Shown: piece after piece, positions 43,325-51,886 of the stretch
Numbering within the stretch: position 1 is the stretch's first letter
How the letters are laid out: every line of letters starts with the position of its first letter
Source: Pseudomonas fluorescens
GTDB lineage: Bacteria > Pseudomonadota > Gammaproteobacteria > Pseudomonadales > Pseudomonadaceae
DNA: 64,000 nucleotides
Assembly (NCBI RefSeq): GCF_900636825.1
Contig: NZ_LR134318.1
Coordinates: forward strand, 3,567,501 to 3,631,500
Direction: 5' to 3'
Notes under the pieces: generated by a model
Seen by the model: only the letters and a program-made list of their open reading frames with translations
Told to the model about the DNA's origin: nothing
Database searches by the model: none
Made by a program: the position numbers and the translations under genes

Positions 43325-43945
43325 TCAGGGCTCCAACCCGATCCCGCGCAGGATCACGCTGGTCACCGACTGCACTGCACGCTCGAACTGCATGTCTGAC
43401 AATGGCTGGTGATCGTTGAGAATATTCACCTGATGATCGAAGTCGGCATAGTGCTGCGTCGACGCCCAGATCATGTAGAGCAGGCTCGACGGTTCCACCG
43501 GCAGAATCCGTTTGTCCTCGACCCATTGGCGGATCTTCGCCTCTTTCATTTTCGCCCAGTCATACAGGCTGACATCCAGCGCCTCGCCCAAGGTCGGTGC
43601 GCCGTGGATGATTTCATTCGCCCAGACTTTCGAGCCGTACGGTCGGCTGCGCGAGTGATTCATTTTGGCGCGAATATAGCTGCTCAACACCACGCGCGGA
43701 TCATCGAACATCTCAAAGCACAACGCGTCCTGCTTCCACACTTCCAGCAGATCAAACAGCACCGCGCTATACAGTTCGCTCTTGGTGCTGAAGTAATAAT
43801 GCAAATTGGAACGCGGCAGCTGCACTTCGGCAGCGATGTCGGCCATGGCGGTGCCGGCGAAACCTTTTTCGGCGAAGACTTTTTCCGCCGCCAGAAGGAT
43901 TTTTTCGACGTTACTGCGACGAATCTCGATCTTGTGATTGCCCAT
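43325..43945 (-). CDS. TetR-family regulator, RutR-like
   Basis: 206 residues. The N-terminal helix-turn-helix is KILLAAEKVFAEKGFAGTAMADIAAEVQLPRSNLHYYFSTKSELY, the TetR signature. The C-terminal ligand domain (WANEIIHGAPTLGEALDVSL, MIWASTQHYADFDHQ) belongs to the RutR/YcdC group, which senses uracil or similar ligands. It lies between the GFA gene (convergent) and copC (divergent), with 146 bases between the start codons of this gene and copC. Its target cannot be told from the context. About 100 bases after its stop codon the same strand reads SLTLWPLAVLALG in another frame, perhaps a remnant. Confidence 0.9.
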   Translation of the reverse strand: MGNHKIEIRRSNVEKILLAAEKVFAEKGFAGTAMADIAAEVQLPRSNLHYYFSTKSELYSAVLFDLLEVWKQDALCFEMFDDPRVVLSSYIRAKMNHSRSRPYGSKVWANEIIHGAPTLGEALDVSLYDWAKMKEAKIRQWVEDKRILPVEPSSLLYMIWASTQHYADFDHQVNILNDHQPLSDMQFERAVQSVTSVILRGIGLEP

Positions 43946-44091
43946 GTGGGCTCCCTGACTACAAGGTCGTTCAAGACTAGCATCCGCTCAGGCACGCGGG
44001 CGACCGATGAAAACGAAACTTCGTACAGACGCGCCCGGATGCGGTTGAGTAAACTGGCCGCCTCTTCGATTCTGCCTCAGAGGTCTTTGCG

Positions 44092-44454
44092 ATGCTGTTC
44101 AAGAACACCCTGACCACCGCTGCCCTGCTCGCCTCGCTGCTCACCGCCTCTTCGGCGTTTGCGCACGCCCACCTGAAAAGCCAGACCCCTGCCGCCGACA
44201 GTACCGTCGCCGCTGCGAGTGAATTGCGCCTGACCTTTTCCGAAGGCGTCGAAGCCGGGTTCACCAAGGTCATCCTGACCAGGAACGGCGCTCCGGTCGC
44301 CATAAAAGAGCCCACCACCGATGCCGACAAGAAAACCCTGATTGTTCATCCTGCCGAACCGTTGACCGCCGGCGAATACAAGGTGGAGTGGCACGCGGTA
44401 TCAGTCGACACGCACAAGAGCGAAGGCGCCTATCAGTTCAAGGTTGGCCAGTAA
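44092..44454 (+). CDS. copC: Periplasmic copper-binding protein CopC
   Basis: 120 residues. The signal peptide is 1-24 (cleavage in SSAFA | HAHLKSQ), leaving a mature protein that begins with His, the N-terminal copper ligand of CopC. The other Cu(II) ligands are in HAVSVDTHKSEG near the C-terminus (Asp and His). The beta-barrel core reads ELRLTFSEGVEAGFTKVILT. It carries copper in the periplasm and hands it to CopD in the inner membrane. copD follows after three bases. No copA, copB or CusS/R-like regulator lies in the window. Confidence 0.93.
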   Translation: MLFKNTLTTAALLASLLTASSAFAHAHLKSQTPAADSTVAAASELRLTFSEGVEAGFTKVILTRNGAPVAIKEPTTDADKKTLIVHPAEPLTAGEYKVEWHAVSVDTHKSEGAYQFKVGQ

Positions 44455-44457
44455 TTC

Positions 44458-45315
44458 ATGAGTGAAGCGCTGGTGCTGTGCCGCTTTGTGCATTTCGCCG
44501 CAGTGCTGATGCTGTTCGGCGCCTGGCTCTTCAGGCCGCTGCTGCTCAAGGAACCGGCGCTGCACGCGGACCGGGGACTGGCGCGGCTGACCCGCTGGCT
44601 GACCGCCATTGCACTGGTCAGCGGCATCCTCTGGACGCTGTTGATCACGGCAAGCATGGCCGGTTCGGTGCCGGCCGCTTTCGACCCGACCATCGTCGCG
44701 CAGGTGCTGAGCGAAACGTCGTTCGGTCAGGTATGGCGTTGGCATTTACTGATCAACGCGGCGTTGTTGGCGTTGCTGTTCACGCCGTACCGTTCGCGCC
44801 TGCCGCTGCGATTGGGCTTGAGCGGTATGCTGTTGGCAACGCTGGCCCCGGTCGGGCATGGCGCGATGCTCGATGGGTTGAGTGGGCAATTGCTCGTGCT
44901 CAACCAGATCGTCCACCTGACCTGCGTAGCCGCATGGCTGGGCGGTTTGTTGTTGCTGGTGATGATCCTGCGTGAGCCGAGCGAGCCCCTGCGTCAAATC
45001 CTGCAGCGCTTCAGTGGAGTCGGTTACGTACTGGTCGCCGGCCTGCTGATCAGCGGTTTGATCAACGTCCGGATGTTGACCGGCCAATGGTGGCCGACAC
45101 CGATGTTCAGCGGCTTTGCCCTGATTTTGCTGATCAAGGCGATGATGGTGTTGGGAATGCTGGGTTTGGCGTTGTTCAATCGCTTGCGCACGGACGATTG
45201 CGAACTGCGCCTGGGATCTCTGCGGCGTAGCGTGATGCTCGAGTGGCTGCTGGGGGTTGGCGCCGTTGCCGCCGTTTCACTGCTTGGCACACTGCCCCCA
45301 ATGATCGCCGTCTGA
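44458..45315 (+). CDS. copD: Copper import membrane protein CopD
   Basis: 285 residues with about eight membrane segments. It opens LCRFVHFAAVLMLFGAWLFR and continues GQVWRWHLLINAALLALLF and NQIVHLTCVAAWLGGLLLLV. The His residues at those positions are the conserved membrane copper ligands of CopD/PcoD. It moves copper from CopC into the cytoplasm. The gene follows copC by three bases and ends in a REP element, so it is a two-gene operon. Confidence 0.93.
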   Translation: MSEALVLCRFVHFAAVLMLFGAWLFRPLLLKEPALHADRGLARLTRWLTAIALVSGILWTLLITASMAGSVPAAFDPTIVAQVLSETSFGQVWRWHLLINAALLALLFTPYRSRLPLRLGLSGMLLATLAPVGHGAMLDGLSGQLLVLNQIVHLTCVAAWLGGLLLLVMILREPSEPLRQILQRFSGVGYVLVAGLLISGLINVRMLTGQWWPTPMFSGFALILLIKAMMVLGMLGLALFNRLRTDDCELRLGSLRRSVMLEWLLGVGAVAAVSLLGTLPPMIAV

Positions 45316-45317
45316 AA

Positions 45318-45380
45318 ATCAAAACATTGCAGCCTGCATGAGTGATCTGTAGGAGCTGCCGCAGGCTGCGATCTTTTGAC
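45318..45380. repeat. REP elements between copD and the efflux adaptor gene
   Basis: TGTAGGAGCTGCCGCAGGCT followed by GCGATCTTTTGAC is one full arm. A degenerate partner (AAAATCAAAACATTGCAGCC) lies 20 bases before it. They separate two convergent genes and may limit read-through. Confidence 0.8.
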
Positions 45381-45381
45381 C

Positions 45382-46524
45382 TTAATGATGCTGGGTATCG
45401 CCCGCCGCAGTATCAATACTGACCACCACCGACATCCCCGGGCGCAGCCGCTCTTCCTCTTGCTGATCGGGGTCGATGGTGATCCGCACCGGCACCCGCT
45501 GGGAAATCTTGACGAAATTGCCAGTCGCGTTATCCGCTTGCAACAGGGCAAATTCGGAACCGGTCCCCGGTGAAATATGCTGCACATGGCCGGTGAATTT
45601 GCGGTGATTCAGGGCATCGACGGTGAAACGCACCGGCTGCCCGACCCGCACGTTGTCCATCTGGGTTTCTTTCATGTTGGCGATCACCCATTTCTGATCC
45701 GGCACCAACGCCATCAACTGCGCTCCGGAATTGACGTACGCGCCAAGGCGCACGCCGATCTGCCCGAGCTGGCCGTCGCGCGGCGCGACGATGCGCGTGT
45801 TCGACAGATCGATCCGCGCCAATTGCACCGCCGCTTCAGCGCTGGCGACTGCCGCTTCCAGCGAACCGCGATTGACGATCACCGTTTGCAGATCCTGACG
45901 AGCGATTTCCAGATTGGCCTTGGCCTGCGCCACCGCCGCTGTGCTCTGCGCATTGGCGGCGAGGGTTATATCGAACTCGCGTTTGGACACCGAACCGTCG
46001 CGCACCAGGTCTTGGTTGCGGCGCAGATCTGCCTCGCTTTTGCGTAATTGCGCTTCGCTGTCGGCCAATACTGCCTGACGCAACTTGATCGTCGCCTCGG
46101 CACTGTTGCGCTGTTGTACCACGTTGGCCAGCCCGGCTTTTTGCACCGCCAGTTGCGCCAGCGACTGGTCGAGGCGTTGCTGATAAATACGATCATCCAG
46201 GCGCACCAGCAGATCGCCGGCCTTTACGTACTGGAAATCCTGCACCGGCACTTCAAACACATATCCGCTGAGCTGCGGGCCGATGATCGTGACCTGCCCG
46301 CGTATCAAAGCGTTTTCAGTGGTTTCGACCGCGCTGCTGAACGGTGGCAACTGCCACGCATACAGGACGATCAACACGCCGACCAAGGCGATCGCTGCGA
46401 AGCCCAGCGAAGAAATGATCCGCACCCGCAGTGAACGCGGCTCGGTATTGGGCGACGACGGCGGCGCCTCGCCCTCGGGCGTGGCGGCAATGGCGTTGGT
46501 GGTTGTGGTGGTCGGTTCGGTCAT
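45382..46524 (-). CDS. HlyD/EmrA-family membrane fusion protein of a multidrug efflux pump
   Basis: 380 residues from the ATG at 46524. One membrane anchor (about 35-55, LGFAAIALVGVLIVLYAWQL) leads to the lipoyl half-motif TIIGPQLSGYVFEVPVQDFQ and a long coiled-coil hairpin (QRLDQSLAQLAVQKAGLANV ... EAAVASAEAAVQLARI). The second lipoyl half is TRIVAPRDGQLGQIGVRLGA, and the barrel is VIANMKETQMDNVRVGQPVR. It bridges an inner-membrane pump to an outer-membrane channel. The start overlaps the stop of the MFS gene by one base (TGATG). No outer-membrane factor gene is present. Confidence 0.92.
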   Translation of the reverse strand: MTEPTTTTTNAIAATPEGEAPPSSPNTEPRSLRVRIISSLGFAAIALVGVLIVLYAWQLPPFSSAVETTENALIRGQVTIIGPQLSGYVFEVPVQDFQYVKAGDLLVRLDDRIYQQRLDQSLAQLAVQKAGLANVVQQRNSAEATIKLRQAVLADSEAQLRKSEADLRRNQDLVRDGSVSKREFDITLAANAQSTAAVAQAKANLEIARQDLQTVIVNRGSLEAAVASAEAAVQLARIDLSNTRIVAPRDGQLGQIGVRLGAYVNSGAQLMALVPDQKWVIANMKETQMDNVRVGQPVRFTVDALNHRKFTGHVQHISPGTGSEFALLQADNATGNFVKISQRVPVRITIDPDQQEEERLRPGMSVVVSIDTAAGDTQHH

Positions 46525-48176
46525 CAAGAAGTGGCGCCGCTGGAAGGAACGGTAGGTGTCGGTTCGACGGTTTTGGTGGTGCTCATCAGCCACAGCGCCC
46601 GGATCGAAATCCAGATCATCGTCAGCACTGCAATCACCGCGATTAGCATGAAGACATCGTTATAGGCCAACACGTTCGCTTCGCGCGTGGCGGCATTGGC
46701 CAGGCTGCGAATGCCGGCCAGATTGCGCAGGCTCGGGTCGGCGAGCAGCGACCCGAACGCTGACCCGCCGCTTTGCACGCGCGCGGCAACAAGCGGATCG
46801 GACATCACCAGGTGGTCGACGATATGGCTGGAATGAAACTTCTCGCGCACGATCTGGAACGTACCCAGCAGTGCCGCGCCGAGCAGTCCGCCGAGGTTGT
46901 TGCAGATCCCGAAGAGCACCGAAAAACTCACCAGATTGCGCGGATTGGTCAGCACGTTGCGCGTGCCCAGCACCATGGTCGGGCCGAGAAAAAACGTGCT
47001 GCCGAACGCCAGCAGAAACTGACTGAAATACAGGTTCTGAGGGCGGGTCAGGTTGTTGGAAAAACTGTCCATCACCGAACCGGTAGCCATCAACGCCAAC
47101 GAGATGATCAGCGGCATCAACAGATGTTTCGGGTTGATCGTCAGCGCGCTGGTCGCCAGCCCGGCGACGCTGCCTAATAGCATGACCACGTACAAACTGT
47201 GCAATTGCTGACTGCTCATGTTGAGGTTCTGCATGAAGCCGACGGCACCGGTGGACTGCTCGGAGGTGACCATGCGAATCAGCACCACCGCCAACGCCAG
47301 CCGCACCATCGCCCCGCTGCCCAGCCAGCGGGTCATCAACATCGGGTTGCTACGGTTATGCTCGATGGCCAGACCCATGATGATCAGCGCGATCGAACAG
47401 GCCAGGGCCACGCCAATCCAGTCCGCCTCCAGCCACCAATCGATGCGCCCCAGCGAGAGCACCGCGCAGAGCAGCGCGACCCCCGTCGCGAGAATCGCGA
47501 AGGTGAGGAAATCGAGTTTCTCAAAGGTCTTGAAGCGATCACCCGGCGGTAACTTCAGCAGCAGAACACAGCCGAGCGACAGCAGCGCCATGCCCAATTC
47601 GAACAGATACAAGCCACGCCATTCGGCGATTTGCAGCAGGTCTTCGGAGAACAGCCGCGCCAGCGGAAGCGCCAGTTGTGAGGTGCCGAGGCCGAGCACC
47701 AGCGCCTTTAACCGCCACTTTGCCGGGAACGCTTGAACCATGTAATACAGGCCCAGCGAACTGAGCGCCGCGCCGACCATGCCGTGGGCCGCACGCACCG
47801 CCACCGCTGAATTCAAGTCGTTGACGAACAAGTGGCCGAACGTCACCAGCGCATACAACACCAGAAACACTTCGGTGAATGCGCGCAAGCCGAACTGCTG
47901 GCGAAACTTCACCAGCAGCAGGTTCATCGATACGTTGGTCATCACATACGCGGCAGGCAGCCAGGCCATCTCTGCCGTAGTCGCACCGAGCGAGCCTTGC
48001 AGATAAGGCAGGTTGGCAACCACCAGCGAATTCCCCAGCCCACCCGTCACTGCCACCAGTACGCCGACCGCCGCGTAAGCGAGGCGCTTGGGCGTGGAGT
48101 GCAACGGTGTCGAGGGCGAGCCGGGCAGGCTGGGCTTTTCGTGCGGTTGCCAGTGGCGCGGGGCGTATTTATCCAT
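46524..48176 (-). CDS. DHA2-family MFS transporter (EmrB-like)
   Basis: 550 residues from ATGGATAAATACGCC (48176); an upstream frame exists but runs through a REP pair. About 14 membrane segments are visible, the DHA2 pattern. Typical parts are GLGNSLVVANLPYLQGSLGA (substrate path near segment 1), AEMAWLPAAYVMTNVSMNLL, and FSVLFGICNNLGGLLGAALL in the middle (motif C-like). It uses the proton gradient to export drugs or aromatic compounds with the HlyD-type partner downstream. The substrate is not shown by sequence. Confidence 0.92.
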   Translation of the reverse strand: MDKYAPRHWQPHEKPSLPGSPSTPLHSTPKRLAYAAVGVLVAVTGGLGNSLVVANLPYLQGSLGATTAEMAWLPAAYVMTNVSMNLLLVKFRQQFGLRAFTEVFLVLYALVTFGHLFVNDLNSAVAVRAAHGMVGAALSSLGLYYMVQAFPAKWRLKALVLGLGTSQLALPLARLFSEDLLQIAEWRGLYLFELGMALLSLGCVLLLKLPPGDRFKTFEKLDFLTFAILATGVALLCAVLSLGRIDWWLEADWIGVALACSIALIIMGLAIEHNRSNPMLMTRWLGSGAMVRLALAVVLIRMVTSEQSTGAVGFMQNLNMSSQQLHSLYVVMLLGSVAGLATSALTINPKHLLMPLIISLALMATGSVMDSFSNNLTRPQNLYFSQFLLAFGSTFFLGPTMVLGTRNVLTNPRNLVSFSVLFGICNNLGGLLGAALLGTFQIVREKFHSSHIVDHLVMSDPLVAARVQSGGSAFGSLLADPSLRNLAGIRSLANAATREANVLAYNDVFMLIAVIAVLTMIWISIRALWLMSTTKTVEPTPTVPSSGATS

Positions 48177-48254
48177 GGATCGGCCTGGTGCTGGGGGTGA
48201 AGGAAGTCTGCCGCATATTTCCTGGCAGCACACTTTTCGATGGACAACAAAAAA

Positions 48255-48353
48255 CCCCGTAGGAGCTGTCGAGTGAAACGAGGCTGCGATCTTTTGATCC
48301 GTTTTTTTCAAAAGCAACATCAAAAAATCGCAGCGTCCCGCAGCTCCTACAGG
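48255..48353. repeat. REP inverted pair upstream of the efflux operon
   Basis: Arms CCCGTAGGAGCTGTCGAGTG and GCAGCGTCCCGCAGCTCCTA lie around GATCTTTTGATC and a T/A-rich loop. The left core has GTCGAGTGAAACGAGG in place of the usual GCCGAAGG, the same variant as at 54800. Confidence 0.82.
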
Positions 48354-48437
48354 GCGATCTGGGCGCGTCGCGCAGAAGGTCATCGTATAACTTCCAGTTG
48401 ACAATCCCTGAAAATCTGGGAAATATCCGCATCGATG

Positions 48438-48458
48438 TTGTACGACGACGTATGACAA
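48438..48458. promoter_or_regulatory. Candidate FadR-type GntR operator before the OprD porin gene
   Basis: A 21-base imperfect inverted repeat with ends TTGT and ACAA: TTGTACGACG followed by ACGTATGACAA. It contains TTGTACGACGA, a match to the FadR-family core TNGTNNNACNA. It lies 36 bases before the GTG start of the porin. A similar motif, GTCATACGACAAC at 50013, lies 38 bases before the udh start. No GntR gene is in the window. Confidence 0.5.
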
Positions 48459-48494
48459 ACAATAAAAACAAAAATTGATTCAGGGAGCGTCATA

Positions 48495-49790
48495 GTGAGC
48501 ACACTCGGCTGCAATTCCGTCCGCCCTTCCCGTTTTTGCGCTATTCATCCGCGTTCTGCCCTGAGCCTGATCGGCTGCAGCAGTCTGGCCCTCGCCCTGC
48601 CGATGAGCGCCAGCGCCGAAGGCTTTCTCGATGACAGCAAAGCCACGCTGAACCTGCGCAACGCCTACTTCAATCGCAACTTCGTCAACCCGGCCAACCC
48701 ACAGGGCAAGGCCGAAGAGTGGACGCAGAGCTTCATCCTCGATGCCAAATCCGGCTTCACCCAAGGCACCGTCGGCTTCGGCCTCGACATCCTCGGGCTG
48801 TATTCTCAAAAGCTCGATGGCGGCAAAGGCACCGGCGGCACGCAACTGCTGCCGATCCACGATGACGGGCGTCCGGCCGACAATTTCGGCCGTATGGGTG
48901 TGGCGCTGAAGGCGAAGGTATCCAAGACCGAATTGAAGGTCGGCGAATGGATGCCGGTGTTGCCGATCCTGCGCTCCGACGACGGCCGCTCCCTGCCCCA
49001 GACTTTTCGCGGCGGCCAGATTACTTCCACCGAGATCAACGGTCTGACCGTCTACGGCGGCCAGTTCCGCGGCAACAGTCCGCGCAACGACGCCAGCATG
49101 GAAGACATGTCAATGAACGGCCGCGGCGCGTTCACTTCGGATCGTTTCAACTTCGGCGGCGGCGAATACACCTTCAATGACAAGCGCACGCTGGTGGGCG
49201 TGTGGTACGCCGAACTCAGCGACATTTATCAGCAGCAGTATTTCAACCTCAGCCACAGCCAGCCGCTCGGCGACTGGACATTGGGTGCCAACCTCGGTTT
49301 CTTCACCGGCAAGGAAGACGGCAGCGCCCAGGCCGGCGACCTCGACAACAAGACCGCGTTCGCCATGCTCTCGGCCAAGTACGGCGGCAACACGTTCTAT
49401 GTCGGCCTGCAGAAACTCACGGGCGATGACGCCTGGATGCGGGTCAACGGCACCAGCGGCGGCACCTTGGCCAACGACAGTTACAACGCCAGTTATGACA
49501 ACGCCAAAGAGCGCTCCTGGCAGTTGCGCCACGACTACAACTTCGTCGCCCTCGGCGTTCCCGGCCTGACTTTGATGAACCGCTATATCAGCGGCGATAA
49601 CGTTCACACCGCCAGCACCAGCGACGGCAAGGAATGGGGCCGCGAGTCGGAACTGGCCTATACCGTGCAAAGCGGTCCGCTGAAAAACCTCAACGTGAAA
49701 TGGCGCAATGCGACAATCCGTCGAGACTTCAGCACCAATGAATTTGACGAGAACCGGATCTTTATCAGCTATCCGATTTCGTTGTTGTAA
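48495..49790 (+). CDS. OprD-family outer-membrane porin
   Basis: 431 residues from GTG at 48495, ribosome site CAGGGAG. A signal peptide runs to about residue 41 (LALALPMSASA). The rest is a beta-barrel of 18 strands in the OprD family: LDDSKATLNLRNAYFNRNF, EWTQSFILDAKSGFTQGTVGFGLD, GRMGVALKAKVSKTELKVGEW, and the terminal FISYPISLL ending in a hydrophobic residue as usual for outer-membrane proteins. OprD porins let specific organic acids or basic amino acids through. Its place ahead of uronate dehydrogenase makes uronate or aldarate the likely cargo. Confidence 0.93.
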   Translation: MSTLGCNSVRPSRFCAIHPRSALSLIGCSSLALALPMSASAEGFLDDSKATLNLRNAYFNRNFVNPANPQGKAEEWTQSFILDAKSGFTQGTVGFGLDILGLYSQKLDGGKGTGGTQLLPIHDDGRPADNFGRMGVALKAKVSKTELKVGEWMPVLPILRSDDGRSLPQTFRGGQITSTEINGLTVYGGQFRGNSPRNDASMEDMSMNGRGAFTSDRFNFGGGEYTFNDKRTLVGVWYAELSDIYQQQYFNLSHSQPLGDWTLGANLGFFTGKEDGSAQAGDLDNKTAFAMLSAKYGGNTFYVGLQKLTGDDAWMRVNGTSGGTLANDSYNASYDNAKERSWQLRHDYNFVALGVPGLTLMNRYISGDNVHTASTSDGKEWGRESELAYTVQSGPLKNLNVKWRNATIRRDFSTNEFDENRIFISYPISLL

Positions 49791-49808
49791 CGGTTGGCGG
49801 CTTTACAC

Positions 49809-49897
49809 TGTGGGAGCGAGCCTGCTCGCGAAAGCGCCAGACCAGTCGACTTGTTGTGACTGGCACACCGCCTTCGCGAGCAGGCTCGCTCCCACAA
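49809..49897. repeat. REP inverted pair between the porin and udh
   Basis: Perfectly paired arms TGTGGGAGCGAGCCTGCTCG and CGAGCAGGCTCGCTCCCACA lie around a 33-base spacer. It is the GTGGGAGC family. It could reduce read-through from the porin gene into udh. Confidence 0.88.
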
Positions 49898-50012
49898 GGG
49901 AACTGCATTGCCAGACAGGTATCGGGTGTAGAGAAAATGCATCGCCCCTTCCGTCATCTACACCAAAAGTCGCGTTGACAAGATCCGGAAACCCTACCGA
50001 TACTTCAGCGCA

Positions 50013-50025
50013 GTCATACGACAAC
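50013..50025. promoter_or_regulatory. Second copy of the GntR-like motif before udh
   Basis: GTCATACGACAAC is the reverse complement of a stretch ending CGTATGAC, which is shared with the motif before the porin gene. It lies 38 bases before the udh start codon, a position where repressor binding would block transcription. It supports shared control of the two units. Confidence 0.45.
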
Positions 50026-50063
50026 CTACAACAAACCTAATAACAATGTGTTCAGGGATTGCC

Positions 50064-50888
50064 ATGACGTCTACTTCTACCCCCCGCGCTCCTTTCAATC
50101 GCCTATTGCTGACCGGCGCGGCCGGCGGCCTGGGCAAAGTACTGCGCGAACGCCTGCGTCCTTACGCGAACGTGTTGCGCCTGTCCGATATCGCCGCCCT
50201 CGCCCCGGCAGCCGATGAGCATGAAGAAGTCGTACTCTGCGACCTCGCCGACAAGCAAGCCGTGCATCAACTGGTCGAAGGTGTGGATGCGATCCTGCAC
50301 TTCGGCGGCGTCTCGGTTGAGCGTCCTTTCGAAGAAATTCTCGGTGCCAACATCAGCGGCGTCTTTCACATCTACGAGGCCGCACGCAAGCACGGTGTGA
50401 AGCGAGTAATCTTCGCCAGTTCCAACCACGTCATCGGTTTCTATAAGCAGGACGAAAAACTCGACGCCACTTCGCCGCGCCGCCCTGACGGTTACTATGG
50501 TTTGTCCAAGTCCTACGGCGAAGACATGGCCAGTTTCTACTTCGATCGCTACGGCATCGAAACTGTCAGCATCCGCATCGGCTCCTCGTTCCCGGAACCG
50601 CAGAACCGCCGGATGATGCATACCTGGCTAAGCTTCGACGACCTCACGCAACTGCTCGAACGCTCGCTGTACACGCCGAACGTCGGTCACACCGTGGTCT
50701 ACGGCATGTCCGCCAACAAAGACGTCTGGTGGGACAACCGCTACGCCGACCACCTCGGCTTCGAAGCCAAGGACAGCTCGGAAGTATTCCGCGACAAGGT
50801 CGAAGCGCAACCAATGCCGGCCGACGATGATCCCGCGCGGATCTATCAGGGTGGCGCCTTTGTTGCTGCAGGCCCGTTTGGCGACTGA
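50064..50888 (+). CDS. udh: Uronate dehydrogenase
   Basis: 274 residues from ATGACGTCTACTTC. It is an extended short-chain dehydrogenase with GAAGGLG as the NAD motif (LLLTGAAGGLGKVLR), LCDLADKQAVHQLVEGVDAI and the catalytic YYGLSKSYGE (Y-x3-K). The sequence closely matches known P. putida and P. syringae Udh. It oxidises D-galacturonate or D-glucuronate with NAD to the aldarolactone, the first step of oxidative uronate use. The lactonase gene follows and takes up the product. It is the anchor for reading the whole cluster as uronate catabolism. Confidence 0.95.
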   Translation: MTSTSTPRAPFNRLLLTGAAGGLGKVLRERLRPYANVLRLSDIAALAPAADEHEEVVLCDLADKQAVHQLVEGVDAILHFGGVSVERPFEEILGANISGVFHIYEAARKHGVKRVIFASSNHVIGFYKQDEKLDATSPRRPDGYYGLSKSYGEDMASFYFDRYGIETVSIRIGSSFPEPQNRRMMHTWLSFDDLTQLLERSLYTPNVGHTVVYGMSANKDVWWDNRYADHLGFEAKDSSEVFRDKVEAQPMPADDDPARIYQGGAFVAAGPFGD

Positions 50889-50925
50889 TCGTTCGACTTG
50901 ATCCCCTTCAATAAACACCACGGGA

Positions 50926-51825
50926 ATGAGTATGCAAGCCGAATTGATCGTCGACGCCCGCAATGCGGTCGGTGAAAGCCCGGTGTGGGTGCCGCAGGAT
51001 AACGCGCTGTACTGGGTCGATATCCCCAACGGTGGGTTACAACGCTGGAGCGCTGACACTGGTCATGTAACGTCCTGGAAAGCGCCGGAAATGCTCGGCT
51101 GCATCACTCGCCACCGCAACGGCGGCTGGGTGGCCGGCATGGAAAGCGGCTTCTTTCGCCTGCATGCGCACAGCGACGGCAGCCTCGACAGCGAATTGCT
51201 CGCCAACGTTGCGCACAGCCGCCCCGACATGCGGTTGAATGATGGTCGCTGCGACCGTCAAGGGCGTTTCTGGGCCGGCAGCATGGTATTGAACATGGGC
51301 CTCAACGCACCTGAAGGTCGACTCTATCGCTACAACGCAGGGCAGTCCGGAGTGGTCGAGGCGCAGCTTGACGGTTTCACCGTGCCCAATGGCCTCGGCT
51401 TCAGCCCCGACGGCAAGATCATGTATTTGTCCGACTCGCATCCCAATGTGCAACTGATCTGGGCTTTCGACTACGACACCGAGACCGGCACGCCGTCGAA
51501 TCGCCGGGTGTTTGTCGACATGAACCAGTTCGCTGGCCGTCCTGACGGTGCCGCCGTGGATGCCGATGGCTGTTACTGGATCTGCGCCAATGATGCCGGA
51601 CTGATTCACCGCTTCACGCCGGACGGTCGCCTCGACTATTCGCTGGAAGTCCCGGTGAAGAAACCGACGATGTGTGCGTTCGGTGGCAGCAACCTGGACA
51701 CCTTGTTCGTCGCCTCGATTCGCCCCGGCGATGACCACGATCCGCAATCCCTGGCCGGCGGCGTGTTCGCTCTGAAGCCCGGCGTCAAAGGCCTTGCGGA
51801 ACCCGAGTTCAACGATTTGCTTTAG
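50926..51825 (+). CDS. SMP-30/gluconolactonase-family aldarolactonase
   Basis: 299 residues from ATG at 50926 (a second ATG two codons on is equally possible). It has the six-bladed propeller with the metal ligands Glu in VGESPVW, Asn in FTVPNGLGFSPDGK, and Asp in GRPDGAAVDADG (the D-x-A/P block). SMP-30 enzymes hydrolyse sugar lactones; P. syringae members next to udh open galactaro- and glucaro-lactones. Here it should convert the lactone made by Udh to galactarate or glucarate. No signal peptide is seen, so it works in the cytoplasm. Confidence 0.92.
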   Translation: MSMQAELIVDARNAVGESPVWVPQDNALYWVDIPNGGLQRWSADTGHVTSWKAPEMLGCITRHRNGGWVAGMESGFFRLHAHSDGSLDSELLANVAHSRPDMRLNDGRCDRQGRFWAGSMVLNMGLNAPEGRLYRYNAGQSGVVEAQLDGFTVPNGLGFSPDGKIMYLSDSHPNVQLIWAFDYDTETGTPSNRRVFVDMNQFAGRPDGAAVDADGCYWICANDAGLIHRFTPDGRLDYSLEVPVKKPTMCAFGGSNLDTLFVASIRPGDDHDPQSLAGGVFALKPGVKGLAEPEFNDLL

Positions 51826-51886
51826 ACCCTCTGCTGCACCGCTGCGCCTTGAACACAAAAATAACAAGACTGGAGACTCACCCCCC

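Larger units (their letters stand above)
48177..48494. other. Spacer between the efflux operon and the porin gene, with a REP pair
   Basis: 318 bases without a gene. It holds the promoters of two divergent units. A REP pair at 48255-48353 takes its middle. The porin side has the inverted motif described separately at 48438-48458 and, just before the porin start, the ribosome site CAGGGAG. Confidence 0.6.

Noticed and set aside
48177..48458. Longer start for the MFS transporter, adding about 94 residues
   Set aside because: The extension reads through a REP pair and the porin promoter region; the MFS family start fits MDKYAPRHWQ.
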